A DNA stretch of 64,000 nt from Sulfobacillus sp. (lineage in GTDB: Bacteria > Bacillota > Sulfobacillia > Sulfobacillales > Sulfobacillaceae). The notes below the pieces were generated by a model that did no database searches, was not told the DNA's origin, and worked only from the letters and a program-made list of their open reading frames with translations. The stretch is taken from assembly GCA_027343695.1 (NCBI GenBank), contig DAHWKJ010000074.1, forward strand, positions 53,859 through 117,858. The letters are read 5' to 3'. Shown in pieces: positions 1 to 7,871 of the stretch. The translations under genes were made by a program, and so were the position numbers. Each line of letters starts with the position of its first letter. Positions within the stretch are counted from its first letter, which is position 1.

Positions 1-128
1 GGGTGTCCTGGCGTGATGCCCTGGTTAAAGAGGCCAGCACCCAGGACAGGCTCGGTCGTACGGCGGACCACCAAGAGGCGGTCGCCGCATTTTTAGAGCG
101 CCGGGCACCGGAGTTTCGGGGTCAATAA
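1..128 (+). CDS. Enoyl-CoA hydratase/isomerase (crotonase family), C-terminal end only
   Basis: The window opens inside a reading frame that stops with TAA at 126-128. The last 41 residues end in the pattern T-A-D-H-x-E-A-V-x-A-F-L-E-R-R-x-P-x-F-x-G-Q, the usual C-terminal helix of crotonase-fold enoyl-CoA hydratases (D-H-x-E-G-x-x-A-F-x-E-K-R-x-P-x-F). The enzyme hydrates 2-enoyl-CoA in beta-oxidation. The active site lies outside the window, so the exact reaction cannot be stated. It sits 31 bases before three short-chain dehydrogenase genes on the same strand, which suggests a shared acyl-CoA operon. Confidence 0.7.
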   Translation, partial: VSWRDALVKEASTQDRLGRTADHQEAVAAFLERRAPEFRGQ

Positions 129-159
129 CATATCATCATTGTTCAAGGGAGGTTTTTCA

Positions 160-954
160 ATGTCATCGTCAACCATGCTTCCGTCCGAGACGCTTCGGGG
201 GAAAGTTGCAGTCATTACCGGGGGCGCCACCGGAATCGGGTTTGGCATCGCCGAAGAACTTGGCCGACTCGGTGCCAAGGTCGTCCTAGCCAGCCGCAAT
301 ACCGAACGCTTAGACAGTGCACGTCAGGCCCTCACCCAAGCAGGACACCCAGTTCACGTCATTCCCACCGATGTGCGTCAACCCGACCAGGTCGAGGCCC
401 TCATGAATGGTACCCTGGAGCACTGGGGACAACTCGATATTTTGGTCAACAGTGCCGCCGGAAACTTTATAGTGGATGCCGAAAAACTTTCGGTCAATGG
501 GTGGAACGCCGTGGTGAATAGTGTTCTCAATGGGACCTTTTACTGCACCCGCGCTGCCGGCCTCAAAATGATTGAACAGGGCACTGGCGGGAAAATCCTG
601 TCTATCGTCGCCAGCTATGCTTGGACTGGGGGACCTCAAACGGTCCATTCAGCGGCCGCCAAAGCCGGGATTGTCGCGATGACGCGCACCCTGGCCGTCG
701 AATGGGCCCATTACGGAATTCGTGTCAATGCTCTGTGCCCCGGCCCTACAGATACCGAAGGTGCACGTCCCTTGTGGGCTAACCCGGCTGACAAAGAGCG
801 CCTCACCGCCAAGATTCCCGTGGGCCGCTTTGGCACGGTGACCGAGGTTTCGCAAGCCGCTAGTTACCTCCTCTCGCCGTTCGCTGACTTTGTCAACGGA
901 GAAGTGATGGTGATGGATGGTGGTGAATGGCTCGGGAAAGGACTGAACGGATAA
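160..954 (+). CDS. 2,4-dienoyl-CoA reductase-type short-chain dehydrogenase
   Basis: A 264-residue Rossmann protein with the nucleotide-binding motif TGGATGIG near residue 20 and NSAAG near residue 92. The region that normally holds the Tyr-x3-Lys pair reads V-H-S-A-A-A-K, so the Tyr is replaced and the Lys kept. This matches the peroxisomal-type 2,4-dienoyl-CoA reductases, which share the flanking pattern A-M-T-R-x-L-A-V-E-W and use a different proton donor. The likely role is NADPH-dependent reduction of dienoyl-CoA during breakdown of unsaturated fatty acids. The start is ATG 160, nine bases after AAGGGAGG; an upstream TTG at 139 lies before that site. The stop directly abuts the next ATG. 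Confidence 0.75.
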   Translation: MSSSTMLPSETLRGKVAVITGGATGIGFGIAEELGRLGAKVVLASRNTERLDSARQALTQAGHPVHVIPTDVRQPDQVEALMNGTLEHWGQLDILVNSAAGNFIVDAEKLSVNGWNAVVNSVLNGTFYCTRAAGLKMIEQGTGGKILSIVASYAWTGGPQTVHSAAAKAGIVAMTRTLAVEWAHYGIRVNALCPGPTDTEGARPLWANPADKERLTAKIPVGRFGTVTEVSQAASYLLSPFADFVNGEVMVMDGGEWLGKGLNG

Positions 955-1755
955 ATGGGTACGCTCACCGGAAAAATTGCGCTTGTCACCGGGAGTTCAC
1001 GGGGAATTGGTCAAGCTACTGCTGAGCTCTTCGGGCGCGAGGGCGCCACGGTTGTCGTCCATTATCGGAAATCCGAAGCGGCCGCAGCCGATGTCGTCGC
1101 GCGGATTCGCGATGCGGGCGGGCAATCTTTCGCGCTAGGTGCAGATCTCGAAGACCCCGAGGCGATTGATGCGCTATTCACCACCATCGAGGATCGCCTA
1201 GGCTCTCTTGACATCCTCATGGCCAACGCCGCATCGACGGCCTTCAAACCCATCTTAGATCTTAAGCCCCACCATATCACAAGAACGTTTGACGTGGTAT
1301 TTGGGAGTTTGGTCCATATGGTACAACGGGCGGTGCCACTCATGGCCAGAGACGGTCGAGGCCTCGGCCGGATCATCACCGTGTCTGGCCACGGGACTCC
1401 CTTTACTTTACCTGCCTACGCAACCATCGGCGCAGCCAAGGGAGCGGTGGAAACCCTTACCCGCTATCTGGCCTATGAGTTGGGGTCTCGGCAGATTACC
1501 TGTAACGCGATTGCTCCGGGCGTGATTGCCACCGACTCGGCGCGCTATTACATGGGAGAACGATATGACGCCTTTGATCGGGAAGTCACGGCTCAAACCC
1601 CCCTAGGTCGAATAGGATCGCCGGACGATATAGCCAGGGTTGCACTTTTTCTGGCGTCGCCCCTATCGGATTTCGTCACCGGTCAAGTTATTCGCGTTGA
1701 TGGGGGGTTGACACTAGCCTCCGGCCCATTCGAAAACATGAAACACATCGAATAG
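955..1755 (+). CDS. FabL-like short-chain dehydrogenase (enoyl reductase type)
   Basis: A 266-residue short-chain dehydrogenase with TGSSRGIG near residue 13 and an ANA motif near residue 92. The catalytic segment reads Y-A-T-I-G-A-A-K, a Tyr-x6-Lys spacing. That is typical of enoyl-ACP reductases such as FabI and Bacillus FabL, not the Tyr-x3-Lys of ketoreductases. The following A-L-T-R-Y-L-A-x-E-L stretch also resembles FabL. It should reduce an enoyl thioester (ACP or CoA) with NAD(P)H. The ATG follows the previous TAA with no gap, so translation is probably coupled. Its place after a dienoyl-CoA reductase leaves open whether it serves synthesis or breakdown. Confidence 0.7.
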   Translation: MGTLTGKIALVTGSSRGIGQATAELFGREGATVVVHYRKSEAAAADVVARIRDAGGQSFALGADLEDPEAIDALFTTIEDRLGSLDILMANAASTAFKPILDLKPHHITRTFDVVFGSLVHMVQRAVPLMARDGRGLGRIITVSGHGTPFTLPAYATIGAAKGAVETLTRYLAYELGSRQITCNAIAPGVIATDSARYYMGERYDAFDREVTAQTPLGRIGSPDDIARVALFLASPLSDFVTGQVIRVDGGLTLASGPFENMKHIE

Positions 1756-1781
1756 GACATGTGTAGAAAGGTAGGATCGAG

Positions 1782-2534
1782 ATGACTACCCGCAAACAAA
1801 GACGAGTTCTGGTAACTGGAGGTTCTCGCGGCATTGGTCTCGAGTGCGCCAAACAGTTTTTGCACGCCGGCGACCAGGTCACGATTTGGGCACTTCATCC
1901 TGAAGGTCTCATCGAGGCCCAAAAAGTCCTCGGCGCCGACCTCGATGCGAGGGCCTTAGACATTGGCGATCACGATCAAGTCACCACCGCGCTCCGGGCC
2001 AGTGTAGAAAATGACCGCCTATTCGATATTGTGGTGAATAACGCGGGATGGACCGAAACCCACCCCTTTCTGACGGAGGACTCTCCTTATTGGAAGCGCG
2101 TGTTGGACACCAACCTATGGGGCCCCATCCACATCTGTCATGGTGTGTTGCCCTTCATGGTGTCTCAACAAAACGGCGTAGTCATTAACGTGGTCTCCGA
2201 TGCAGCGCGGGTCGGAATGGCGGGTGAAGCCGTCTACTCGGCCGCGAAAGGTGGTCTGATCGCGTTGACGAAATCCCTAGCCCAAGAAATGGCACGCCAC
2301 CAAGTCCGGGTGAACGCGGTCTCGCCAGGGCCCGTCGACACCCAAATGTTGGATGACAATGCCGCCACACCGCAAGCACAACGTCTCATCGAAAAAATGG
2401 TGCAAAAGGTCCCGCTGCGCCGGGTCGGACAGCCCGCCGATATCGCTGCGGCCGTCCTCTTTTTGGCCAGCGACGAGGCCCGTTACATCACGGGTCAAAC
2501 CCTTTCAATATCAGGTGGGCTCACGATGGTGTAG
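1782..2534 (+). CDS. SDR family oxidoreductase (FabG/BadH-like)
   Basis: A 250-residue classical short-chain dehydrogenase: TGGSRGIG near residue 12, NNAGW near residue 87, and a normal Y-S-A-A-K catalytic motif near residue 152 followed by N-A-V-S-P-G-P. It is likely a 3-hydroxyacyl-CoA or alicyclic hydroxyacyl-CoA dehydrogenase; the substrate cannot be read from the sequence. The start ATG is preceded by AAAGGTAGG. It is the last of the three tandem dehydrogenase genes, and its end overlaps the end of the convergent LysR gene by 24 bases. Confidence 0.75.
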   Translation: MTTRKQRRVLVTGGSRGIGLECAKQFLHAGDQVTIWALHPEGLIEAQKVLGADLDARALDIGDHDQVTTALRASVENDRLFDIVVNNAGWTETHPFLTEDSPYWKRVLDTNLWGPIHICHGVLPFMVSQQNGVVINVVSDAARVGMAGEAVYSAAKGGLIALTKSLAQEMARHQVRVNAVSPGPVDTQMLDDNAATPQAQRLIEKMVQKVPLRRVGQPADIAAAVLFLASDEARYITGQTLSISGGLTMV

Positions 2535-3413
2535 TCGTCGCGTAATCCTTTCACTCCAAACCTCTAACCATGGAGGCGTTGGCCGGCCTCTACGCGTCAC
2601 GAACGCGACCGTACGGGTCGGCCATATTACATCGTGAATCGGGATCACTGCTAATCGTGATGTTGCAAGATGGTGTGCCACCAGCGACTTTGGCAGCACA
2701 GCCACCCCTCGGCCCACCAAAACCAAGGCCAATGCCGATTCCAAGGCATCCACCTCAAGCGACGAAATTTGTCGCCATTCCATATGGGAAAACACTTGGT
2801 TAACCGTCTGCCCGTGACTCAACCCCGCGTCAAATCGGATCCACGGCCAGGTTTCTGGAGAGGCCACCACGAGGGTGCGAATCAGAGTCGGGGCCGCCAC
2901 CGCAACCAGCACATCCTGATCCAAAACGTGGAGCTCCACCCCCCAAAATCCATGGTCGGTGCGCACCAGACCGGCATCAAGATTCCCCTTGCGCACTCCA
3001 TCCACGATTTCCTCAGAGGTTCCCGTGTACACCTTCCAACGCAGTGGGCTTTTATCGGATGCGACCTCTGGCAACAAGGTTTCAGCCCACCCCGAAAGGA
3101 TTCGGGCAATCCCGACCGCAGTCGCACCGGACGGCGCTGTGTGCATGGTATGGGTGGCGTCGCGAAGATTCTGGAGCGCGGATTTGAGAAAGGGGATCGC
3201 CCCCGCGATGTGCTCGGTCACTATTAGGTCGCGGCCTGACCGGCGAGTCACCGGAAACGGCATCCGAGCTTGTAAACGGCCCAATCTGTGTGAGACCGCC
3301 GAGGCCGACAGCCCGAGAACTTCGGCCACCTCGCCTAAATTTTTGCCGTCGGCCATTTCGACGAGCATCGCGATATCAACCAGATCCATTTCCACGAGGT
3401 CACGGCTCTCCAC
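2511..3413 (-). CDS. LysR-family transcriptional regulator
   Basis: A 300-residue protein with an N-terminal winged helix-turn-helix (residues about 20-50: E-V-A-E-V-L-G-L-S-A-S-A-V-S-H-R-L) and a C-terminal periplasmic-binding-like effector domain, the standard LysR layout. It starts at GTG 3413 behind AAGGA with a nine-base spacer; ATG 3389 is an alternative. It is convergent with the dehydrogenase cluster and divergent from the methyltransferase gene at 3513. LysR proteins often control a divergent neighbour, so the 3513 gene is the first candidate target, with the acyl-CoA genes second. The inducer is unknown. Confidence 0.85.
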   Translation of the reverse strand: MESRDLVEMDLVDIAMLVEMADGKNLGEVAEVLGLSASAVSHRLGRLQARMPFPVTRRSGRDLIVTEHIAGAIPFLKSALQNLRDATHTMHTAPSGATAVGIARILSGWAETLLPEVASDKSPLRWKVYTGTSEEIVDGVRKGNLDAGLVRTDHGFWGVELHVLDQDVLVAVAAPTLIRTLVVASPETWPWIRFDAGLSHGQTVNQVFSHMEWRQISSLEVDALESALALVLVGRGVAVLPKSLVAHHLATSRLAVIPIHDVIWPTRTVAFVTRRGRPTPPWLEVWSERITRRLHHREPT

Positions 3414-3512
3414 ACCTGCACATCCTTCATATATTCATGCTCCCATCATCCCACAAGCGACCCATTTCCTCCACTATCATGAGGCTATCTTCATCAAAGG
3501 AGGCTGATTCCG

Positions 3513-4253
3513 ATGAACGCCGACCACCAAAAAGTCACCCAATATTTTGCTCGCTACCACGAGGCCTATTTATCCAGCCCTCGGCATGCCCGAGGCGAAG
3601 ATTTAGAAGCCCTAATTGAGGCACTCGCCCTGGCTCCCGCAAGCCGGGTACTGGATGCGGCCTGCGGCACCGGCCACACAACCGTGGCGCTGGCAGCCCG
3701 GGGTCATATCGCGACGGGTCTTGACCTCACCCCGGAAATGCTGGGGGCAGCCGAAAAGTTAGCCGCTTCGCGCCACGTCTCCATAACCTGGGTTCTCGGG
3801 GACGTCCATCAGTTGGCATGGCCCGATCGTAGCTTCGATGCGGTCACCTGCCGACGAGCCGCACACCACTTTCACGACCTCAGTCTTTTCATCTCCGAAG
3901 CCGCGCGGGTGTTAAAGTCCGGGGGCCGCCTCGGGATCTCGGATATGACGGCACCGACCAATGCCATCGAAGGACTGAATGCGCTTGAACGATTTCGCGA
4001 TGACTCTCACTGTGCTGCACGGACCGCCAATGAATGGGCTCAAGTGATAAGTCCTCACGGTCTCGATCTGTTAACCCTCGCAGTGCACGGGGAACCGATG
4101 ACGCCCGAGGAATGGCTGTCGCCGGTTAGCCCAAATTCACCGGAAGGGCAAGAGGCGCTGAGATTCCTAAAAGATCCAAGTTTTCCCCAAGGCATCTTAG
4201 TCAATGACCAATTTATTAAGTATCGGATCATATTAGTCGCGGTGAAACGATAA
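3513..4253 (+). CDS. Class I SAM-dependent methyltransferase (UbiE-like)
   Basis: A 246-residue methyltransferase with motif I V-L-D-A-A-C-G-T-G-H near residue 45, an acidic G-L-D-L-T residue pair for ribose binding near 69, and the D-A-V-T-C-R-R-A-A-H-H-F segment typical of UbiE/Methyltransf_11 enzymes. The substrate is not evident, since many such proteins methylate small molecules other than quinones. The start is ATG 3513 behind AAAGGAGG. It is divergent from the LysR gene, with a 99-base shared promoter region. Confidence 0.8.
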   Translation: MNADHQKVTQYFARYHEAYLSSPRHARGEDLEALIEALALAPASRVLDAACGTGHTTVALAARGHIATGLDLTPEMLGAAEKLAASRHVSITWVLGDVHQLAWPDRSFDAVTCRRAAHHFHDLSLFISEAARVLKSGGRLGISDMTAPTNAIEGLNALERFRDDSHCAARTANEWAQVISPHGLDLLTLAVHGEPMTPEEWLSPVSPNSPEGQEALRFLKDPSFPQGILVNDQFIKYRIILVAVKR

Positions 4254-4704
4254 CATTCGGCAAACCTTGTGGTTTCCGGTGCGCTATTTCTGAAAATCAG
4301 CAAGCTATGGGATCTCGGCGACCACTGCGGTCGAGATCCCATAGCCCGTAAGGCTCGTCTTCAATTGTCTAGCACTCGGTCTTTGTGATGGCGGTTTATA
4401 GTGGAAGACTCCAGATTTCGCGAGAGCTGTCGGTTCCAGTCTTCGAAGACGGCTGCGAGTGGACCCAAGCCCCCATTTACGGGTAGGGTCTCGCGTGGCG
4501 AGGTCGCGCATTGTGACCAGAGCATCATTCGACAGGTCGGGATTTTACCCCCGGTCACCTTCTGTAATTAGCGGTGAAAGCGTCCAGCTCGTCGGGTTCG
4601 ATTGCCTCGTTCCACGCTACCGATACGTTGCGAGCTGGCGTAAATCCCCCATCTTCCTCCAACGAAGGCGTACCATAGGCACTCGGCATCAGATGCGCAT
4701 CCCA
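4254..4704. other. Intergenic stretch between convergent genes
   Basis: This stretch lies between a plus-strand methyltransferase and a minus-strand uracil-DNA glycosylase. It holds one strong hairpin (listed separately) and several short open frames without ribosome binding sites or recognisable motifs. Nothing else could be supported. Confidence 0.5.
4304..4345. terminator. Inverted repeat, probable terminator between convergent genes
   Basis: GCTATGGGATCTCG at 4304-4317 pairs perfectly over 14 bases with 4332-4345, leaving a 14-base loop. It lies 50 bases after the methyltransferase stop. No U-run follows on either side, so it may act as a transcript end or RNA-stability structure rather than a classical intrinsic terminator. 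Confidence 0.5.
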
Positions 4705-5292
4705 TCAAAGAAAACGCTTGGGCACCACCGGATTAGAGACCACGCCGCGAGCCGCCAACGCTTGATGCAATCGATCTAAGTCTTCGCGATACTGCGGCAT
4801 GGATGAACGACGATAAATGAGATACGCTGGGTGAGCTAGCGGAAATATTTCTGGAATCGACGGGTCAGAAGCTTTATAGAGGCGTCCGCGACAGCCCTGA
4901 AAATCGGTTTCTCCCGTTAAGGATTCAAATGCCATCCGGCCTAAGGTCACGATAATCGCAGGCCTCACCCGACCAATGTCTTCGAGCATCCAGGGGCGAC
5001 AGGCATCGAGTTCCTCCCCTCGTGGCGGCCGGTTCTTCTTCCCGGTATCCGTAGGTCGGCAACGCACCACATTGTTAAGCCAGATTTCCCCGCGAGTCAG
5101 GCCCAGGTATGACAAGACGTCCTCGAATATTTTGCCAGCACTCCCCTGAAATCCCATACCGGTCCGGTCTTCCTCTTTACCTGGGGCCTCACCCGTAAAC
5201 ATCACCCGAGCCGTTTCAGAACCGCGGCCGATGACAACCTGGGTCCTGATTTCCGCCAATCCACATCGGGTACACTGAGCCATCGATTCCAT
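4705..5292 (-). CDS. Uracil-DNA glycosylase, family 4 (Fe-S type)
   Basis: A 195-residue base-excision repair enzyme that removes uracil arising from cytosine deamination. Motif A is G-E-A-P-G-K-E-E-D near residue 33 and motif B is H-P-A-Y near residue 155, both family 4 signatures. Four cysteines (C-x2-C near residues 7-10, then one in V-R-C-R-P and one in A-C-R-P-W) are placed to bind the [4Fe-4S] cluster of this family. Family 4 enzymes are common in thermophiles, where deamination is fast. It starts at ATG 5292 behind AGGTGGGAG, 16 bases downstream of the DUF3501 gene and on the same strand, so it could be read through from the rubrerythrin operon. Confidence 0.88.
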   Translation of the reverse strand: MESMAQCTRCGLAEIRTQVVIGRGSETARVMFTGEAPGKEEDRTGMGFQGSAGKIFEDVLSYLGLTRGEIWLNNVVRCRPTDTGKKNRPPRGEELDACRPWMLEDIGRVRPAIIVTLGRMAFESLTGETDFQGCRGRLYKASDPSIPEIFPLAHPAYLIYRRSSMPQYREDLDRLHQALAARGVVSNPVVPKRFL

Positions 5293-5308
5293 TCGTAAGA
5301 ACTCCCAC

Positions 5309-5893
5309 CTATTCCATAGACGCCAGGTCCCGAACCAAGAGCGTCACGGTCTCCTGGGGAACTGCCACCGTATACGAATATCCAGGGTGTTCAATCGCGA
5401 TAGACACCCGATCTACATGCTCCATCAAAGCCGTACGGTCCTCCGGTGTGAAGACAAAGGTGAGGTAGTGCACGGAGCTCGTTTTTTCTTCGGTAGACCG
5501 GCCGGCTTCGGCGATTGCCGCGACCGCACGGTCGCCCACCACGAGGCGGACGTGCTCCTCTATCCCCGAGAGTTCGCGTAGAATCTCCGGCATGTTGTCA
5601 GATTGCGTCAATTCGATGAGTAACGTAGCCCCGATGGCCATGCCACGCGGCAGTAAATCGTTGTATACCAAAATCTCTTCGTGGATCTTCTCGAGGTCCT
5701 CAATGTGTTCAATCCGCATCATCTCTTGCACTTGGAACTTCATGGTCTCAGTATTCTCAAAGACCAATGAAACTCTCGGCCCGATGAGGACCCGCCTCAT
5801 CTTTTTGAGTTGAATAATGCGGCGACGAAACTCGGGGCGGACCAATTCATATTCCTGGTTCGGAACCAGGTCCTGCATGGTCAGTTGTCTCAT
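5309..5893 (-). CDS. DUF3501 family protein
   Basis: A 194-residue soluble protein matching the DUF3501 family: an N-terminal M-x-D-L-x-x-x-x-E-Y-E-x-x-R-x-x-F-R segment, then a charged helical middle with R-I-E-H-I-E-D-L-E-K-I-H. The function is unknown. Known context: DUF3501 genes are often found with a rubrerythrin gene and an HdrD/GlpC-like Fe-S protein gene, and the same three-gene order is seen here. The start is ATG 5893 behind AAGGAGGT, 12 bases after the upstream stop. A role in peroxide or oxygen defence is inferred from neighbours only. Confidence 0.8.
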   Translation of the reverse strand: MRQLTMQDLVPNQEYELVRPEFRRRIIQLKKMRRVLIGPRVSLVFENTETMKFQVQEMMRIEHIEDLEKIHEEILVYNDLLPRGMAIGATLLIELTQSDNMPEILRELSGIEEHVRLVVGDRAVAAIAEAGRSTEEKTSSVHYLTFVFTPEDRTALMEHVDRVSIAIEHPGYSYTVAVPQETVTLLVRDLASME

Positions 5894-5905
5894 ATGTGAA
5901 CCTCC

Positions 5906-7159
5906 TTACTTGCTTAGACCATAGGCCGTGGATAGAATTTGAACTGGATGTTGGGGGGGACGATCCGATGCCACCTCAATTTGTAGACCCGCTAAGGCAC
6001 AATCGGAACAAGCCACCGTGTCATGCGCTGCCCGAAATGCATCGGTCATTTTCTTCGAGACCTTTTGCGATTCATCATAGTACTCCGCCTTAAGCCCCCA
6101 GGTTCCATCGATCCCCGCGCAACGGTCGACCATGTTCACCGTGGTCCCGTCAATCCCTGACAGCAAATCTTGCGCCGCCTTTTTTAGACCTTGTGCTTTA
6201 GTATGGCACGATAAGTGATAAGTCACCGTACCCGGACTCGATACAAAATCCTTTTTCAGTCGACCACCACGCATTTCTTGCGCTAAGTACTCGGTAATGT
6301 CGACGGTGGCGTCCGCCACCTTGGTAGCCGCTTCGCTGCCTAACAACATTGGATAGTCTTGTTTCAAGACATAGGCACAGGTGGGTTGGAGCGCCAAAAT
6401 TTTCTTTCCAGACTCCGCATAGGAAGCCAGTTGGGCAACATTATGTTGAGCCCGTTCGGTCGCGCCCGCGATATCGCCCCCATCGAGAGCAGGCATCCCA
6501 CAACATCGGAGATTGTCCGGCACTGCCGCGTGAATCCCATTGTGCTCTAAAATTTTTATGGCTGCCTGACCAATTTCGGATTCATGATATTCCACGGTAC
6601 AGGTGGAAAAAATGACGACATCGGGGTCCGCGACCCGCGTTTGATGTGTTTTAACCCAAGCAGAAAAGCGCGTCAAAGCAAATTTGGGTAAGTGTCGACG
6701 TCGGTCAATCCCTAAACGACGCTCCATTTGGCGCCGAATCAAAGGTTGGGTCAGACTCCAGTTCGAGAGGCTCGGGACGATCGTCCCGAGTTTGCCAGAT
6801 CGTTCCGGATCCCCCAGAAACTTGTCACTGGCACTCATACCGGTTTTTCGGGTGCGAATAGCCTTGGACCGCAACATAAGCCGAGGAAAGTCCAGGTCAA
6901 ATCGATGAGGTGGCACGTAGGGACATTTTACATAGCAAAGCTTACACTGGTAGCATAAATCAGCAACGTGTGCCATTTCACCCATAGTCAGCAGATCCAC
7001 ATCATCATCATGGCCCTCAACAGCCTCAAACAGGACCGGAAACGAGGGACAAAGATTGTGACAGAGGCGACACCCATTACACACATCAAACGCCATCTTC
7101 ATGTCGGTAGCTAGACGCGACTCATCCCAATATTCCGGTTCTCGCGGGTTATAGTCCAT
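5906..7159 (-). CDS. Heterodisulfide reductase-related (HdrD/GlpC-like) iron-sulfur protein
   Basis: A 417-residue protein. The N-terminus has two ferredoxin-type [4Fe-4S] motifs (C-N-G-C-R-L-C-H-N-L-C-P near residue 27, C-Y-Q-C-K-L-C-Y-V-K-C-P near 69). The C-terminal half has CCG-type cysteine motifs (R-C-C-G-M-P, then a degenerate C-A-G and S-D-C-A). This is the electron-transfer layout of GlpC and HdrD. With rubrerythrin next door it probably delivers electrons for peroxide reduction; the donor is unknown. The start is ATG 7159 behind CAGGAGGAA; an upstream in-frame start would run through this site. It is followed closely by the DUF3501 gene. Confidence 0.85.
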   Translation of the reverse strand: MDYNPREPEYWDESRLATDMKMAFDVCNGCRLCHNLCPSFPVLFEAVEGHDDDVDLLTMGEMAHVADLCYQCKLCYVKCPYVPPHRFDLDFPRLMLRSKAIRTRKTGMSASDKFLGDPERSGKLGTIVPSLSNWSLTQPLIRRQMERRLGIDRRRHLPKFALTRFSAWVKTHQTRVADPDVVIFSTCTVEYHESEIGQAAIKILEHNGIHAAVPDNLRCCGMPALDGGDIAGATERAQHNVAQLASYAESGKKILALQPTCAYVLKQDYPMLLGSEAATKVADATVDITEYLAQEMRGGRLKKDFVSSPGTVTYHLSCHTKAQGLKKAAQDLLSGIDGTTVNMVDRCAGIDGTWGLKAEYYDESQKVSKKMTDAFRAAHDTVACSDCALAGLQIEVASDRPPQHPVQILSTAYGLSK

Positions 7160-7230
7160 GATGGATTCCTCCTGCAACGTGGGGTAGGCCTTACCAATGG
7201 AAGGGGGCCGAATCTCGGCCCCCCACACAC

Positions 7231-7656
7231 CTAGTCCTTACCGAGGGTGTCTAAGCCTTTGGTAAATCGCCCTGCATGGCTCTTCTCAGCACGTGCCAAG
7301 GTCTCGAACCATTCGGCAATCTCATCAAATCCTTCTTCGCGAGCTTCTTTCGCAAACCCTGGATACATCTGGGTATATTCGTATGTTTCACCTTCAATGG
7401 CGCTCTTTAGGTTTTGCTCAGTGCTCCCGACTGCGACGCCCGTGACCGGATCCCCCACTTCTTCTAAGAACTCAAAGTGTCCAAACGCATGACCGGTTTC
7501 GCCTTCCGCAACGTTTCGGAACAGTCCCGCTACCTCTGGTTGTCCTTCCACGTCCGCCTTTTGTGCAAAGTATAGATACCGGCGATTAGCCTGGGACTCG
7601 CCAGCGAAAGCCTCTTTAAGATTGCCGTGCGTCTTGCTGTTCAGTAATGCGGCCAT
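7231..7656 (-). CDS. Rubrerythrin (diiron domain only)
   Basis: A 141-residue four-helix diiron protein with the E-S-Q-A-N-R-R-Y helix near residue 20, E-G-E-T-G-H-A near 52, a second E-G-E-T-Y-E-Y near 88 and A-E-K-S-H-A near 121, which supply the Glu/His iron ligands. The C-terminal rubredoxin domain of classical rubrerythrins is absent (no C-x2-C pair), as in short erythrin-like forms. The role is reduction of hydrogen peroxide in the cytoplasm. First gene of a minus-strand operon with the HdrD-like and DUF3501 genes. A PerR-like operator sits 42 bases upstream of the ATG, so peroxide induction is expected. Confidence 0.92.
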   Translation of the reverse strand: MAALLNSKTHGNLKEAFAGESQANRRYLYFAQKADVEGQPEVAGLFRNVAEGETGHAFGHFEFLEEVGDPVTGVAVGSTEQNLKSAIEGETYEYTQMYPGFAKEAREEGFDEIAEWFETLARAEKSHAGRFTKGLDTLGKD

Positions 7657-7697
7657 TCTATGTGCCTCCCCTTCTCAAACCTATTAAAATACTTACC

Positions 7698-7712
7698 TAA
7701 GAATCATTCTAA
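7698..7712 (-). promoter_or_regulatory. PerR/Fur-like operator upstream of rubrerythrin
   Basis: TAAGAATCATTCTAA is a 7-1-7 inverted repeat with six of seven pairs matched. It follows the PerR box pattern TTATAAT-N-ATTATAA in layout and in most positions. It overlaps a possible -35 (TTTAGA) whose -10 candidate TATTTT lies 16 bases downstream on the minus strand. Binding here would block the rubrerythrin promoter. Confidence 0.6.
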
Positions 7713-7722
7713 ACTGAGGCCA

Positions 7723-7734
7723 TTGCTTAAGCAA
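7723..7734. promoter_or_regulatory. Perfect 12-base palindrome TTGCTTAAGCAA
   Basis: A perfect palindrome 10 bases upstream of the PerR-like box, in the same divergent promoter region. It could be a second regulator site. It is too short to be sure it is not chance. Confidence 0.3.
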
Positions 7735-7871
7735 GCATAAAACCTCGACTCAACGGACTACGTCTTTGGTCTTAGATCCGTTCTAGGTCCCTAGTCGGAT
7801 GGCTTTTTCCCAGCACCCGTCCATACTGAAGAATGTCCAGATTGCCCATAGGCGCAGAGGAGGTTTTTCTC

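Noticed and set aside
2670..3507. Plus-strand open frames opposite the LysR gene
   Set aside because: They lack ribosome binding sites and family motifs, and the minus strand clearly encodes LysR; they are shadow frames.
4590..4620. A GGTTCGATTGCC stretch resembling a tRNA T-arm
   Set aside because: No matching acceptor stem, D-arm or anticodon arm could be built around it.
4361..4779. Short open frames on both strands after the methyltransferase
   Set aside because: No ribosome binding site and no recognisable motif; one runs into the uracil-DNA glycosylase gene on the other strand.
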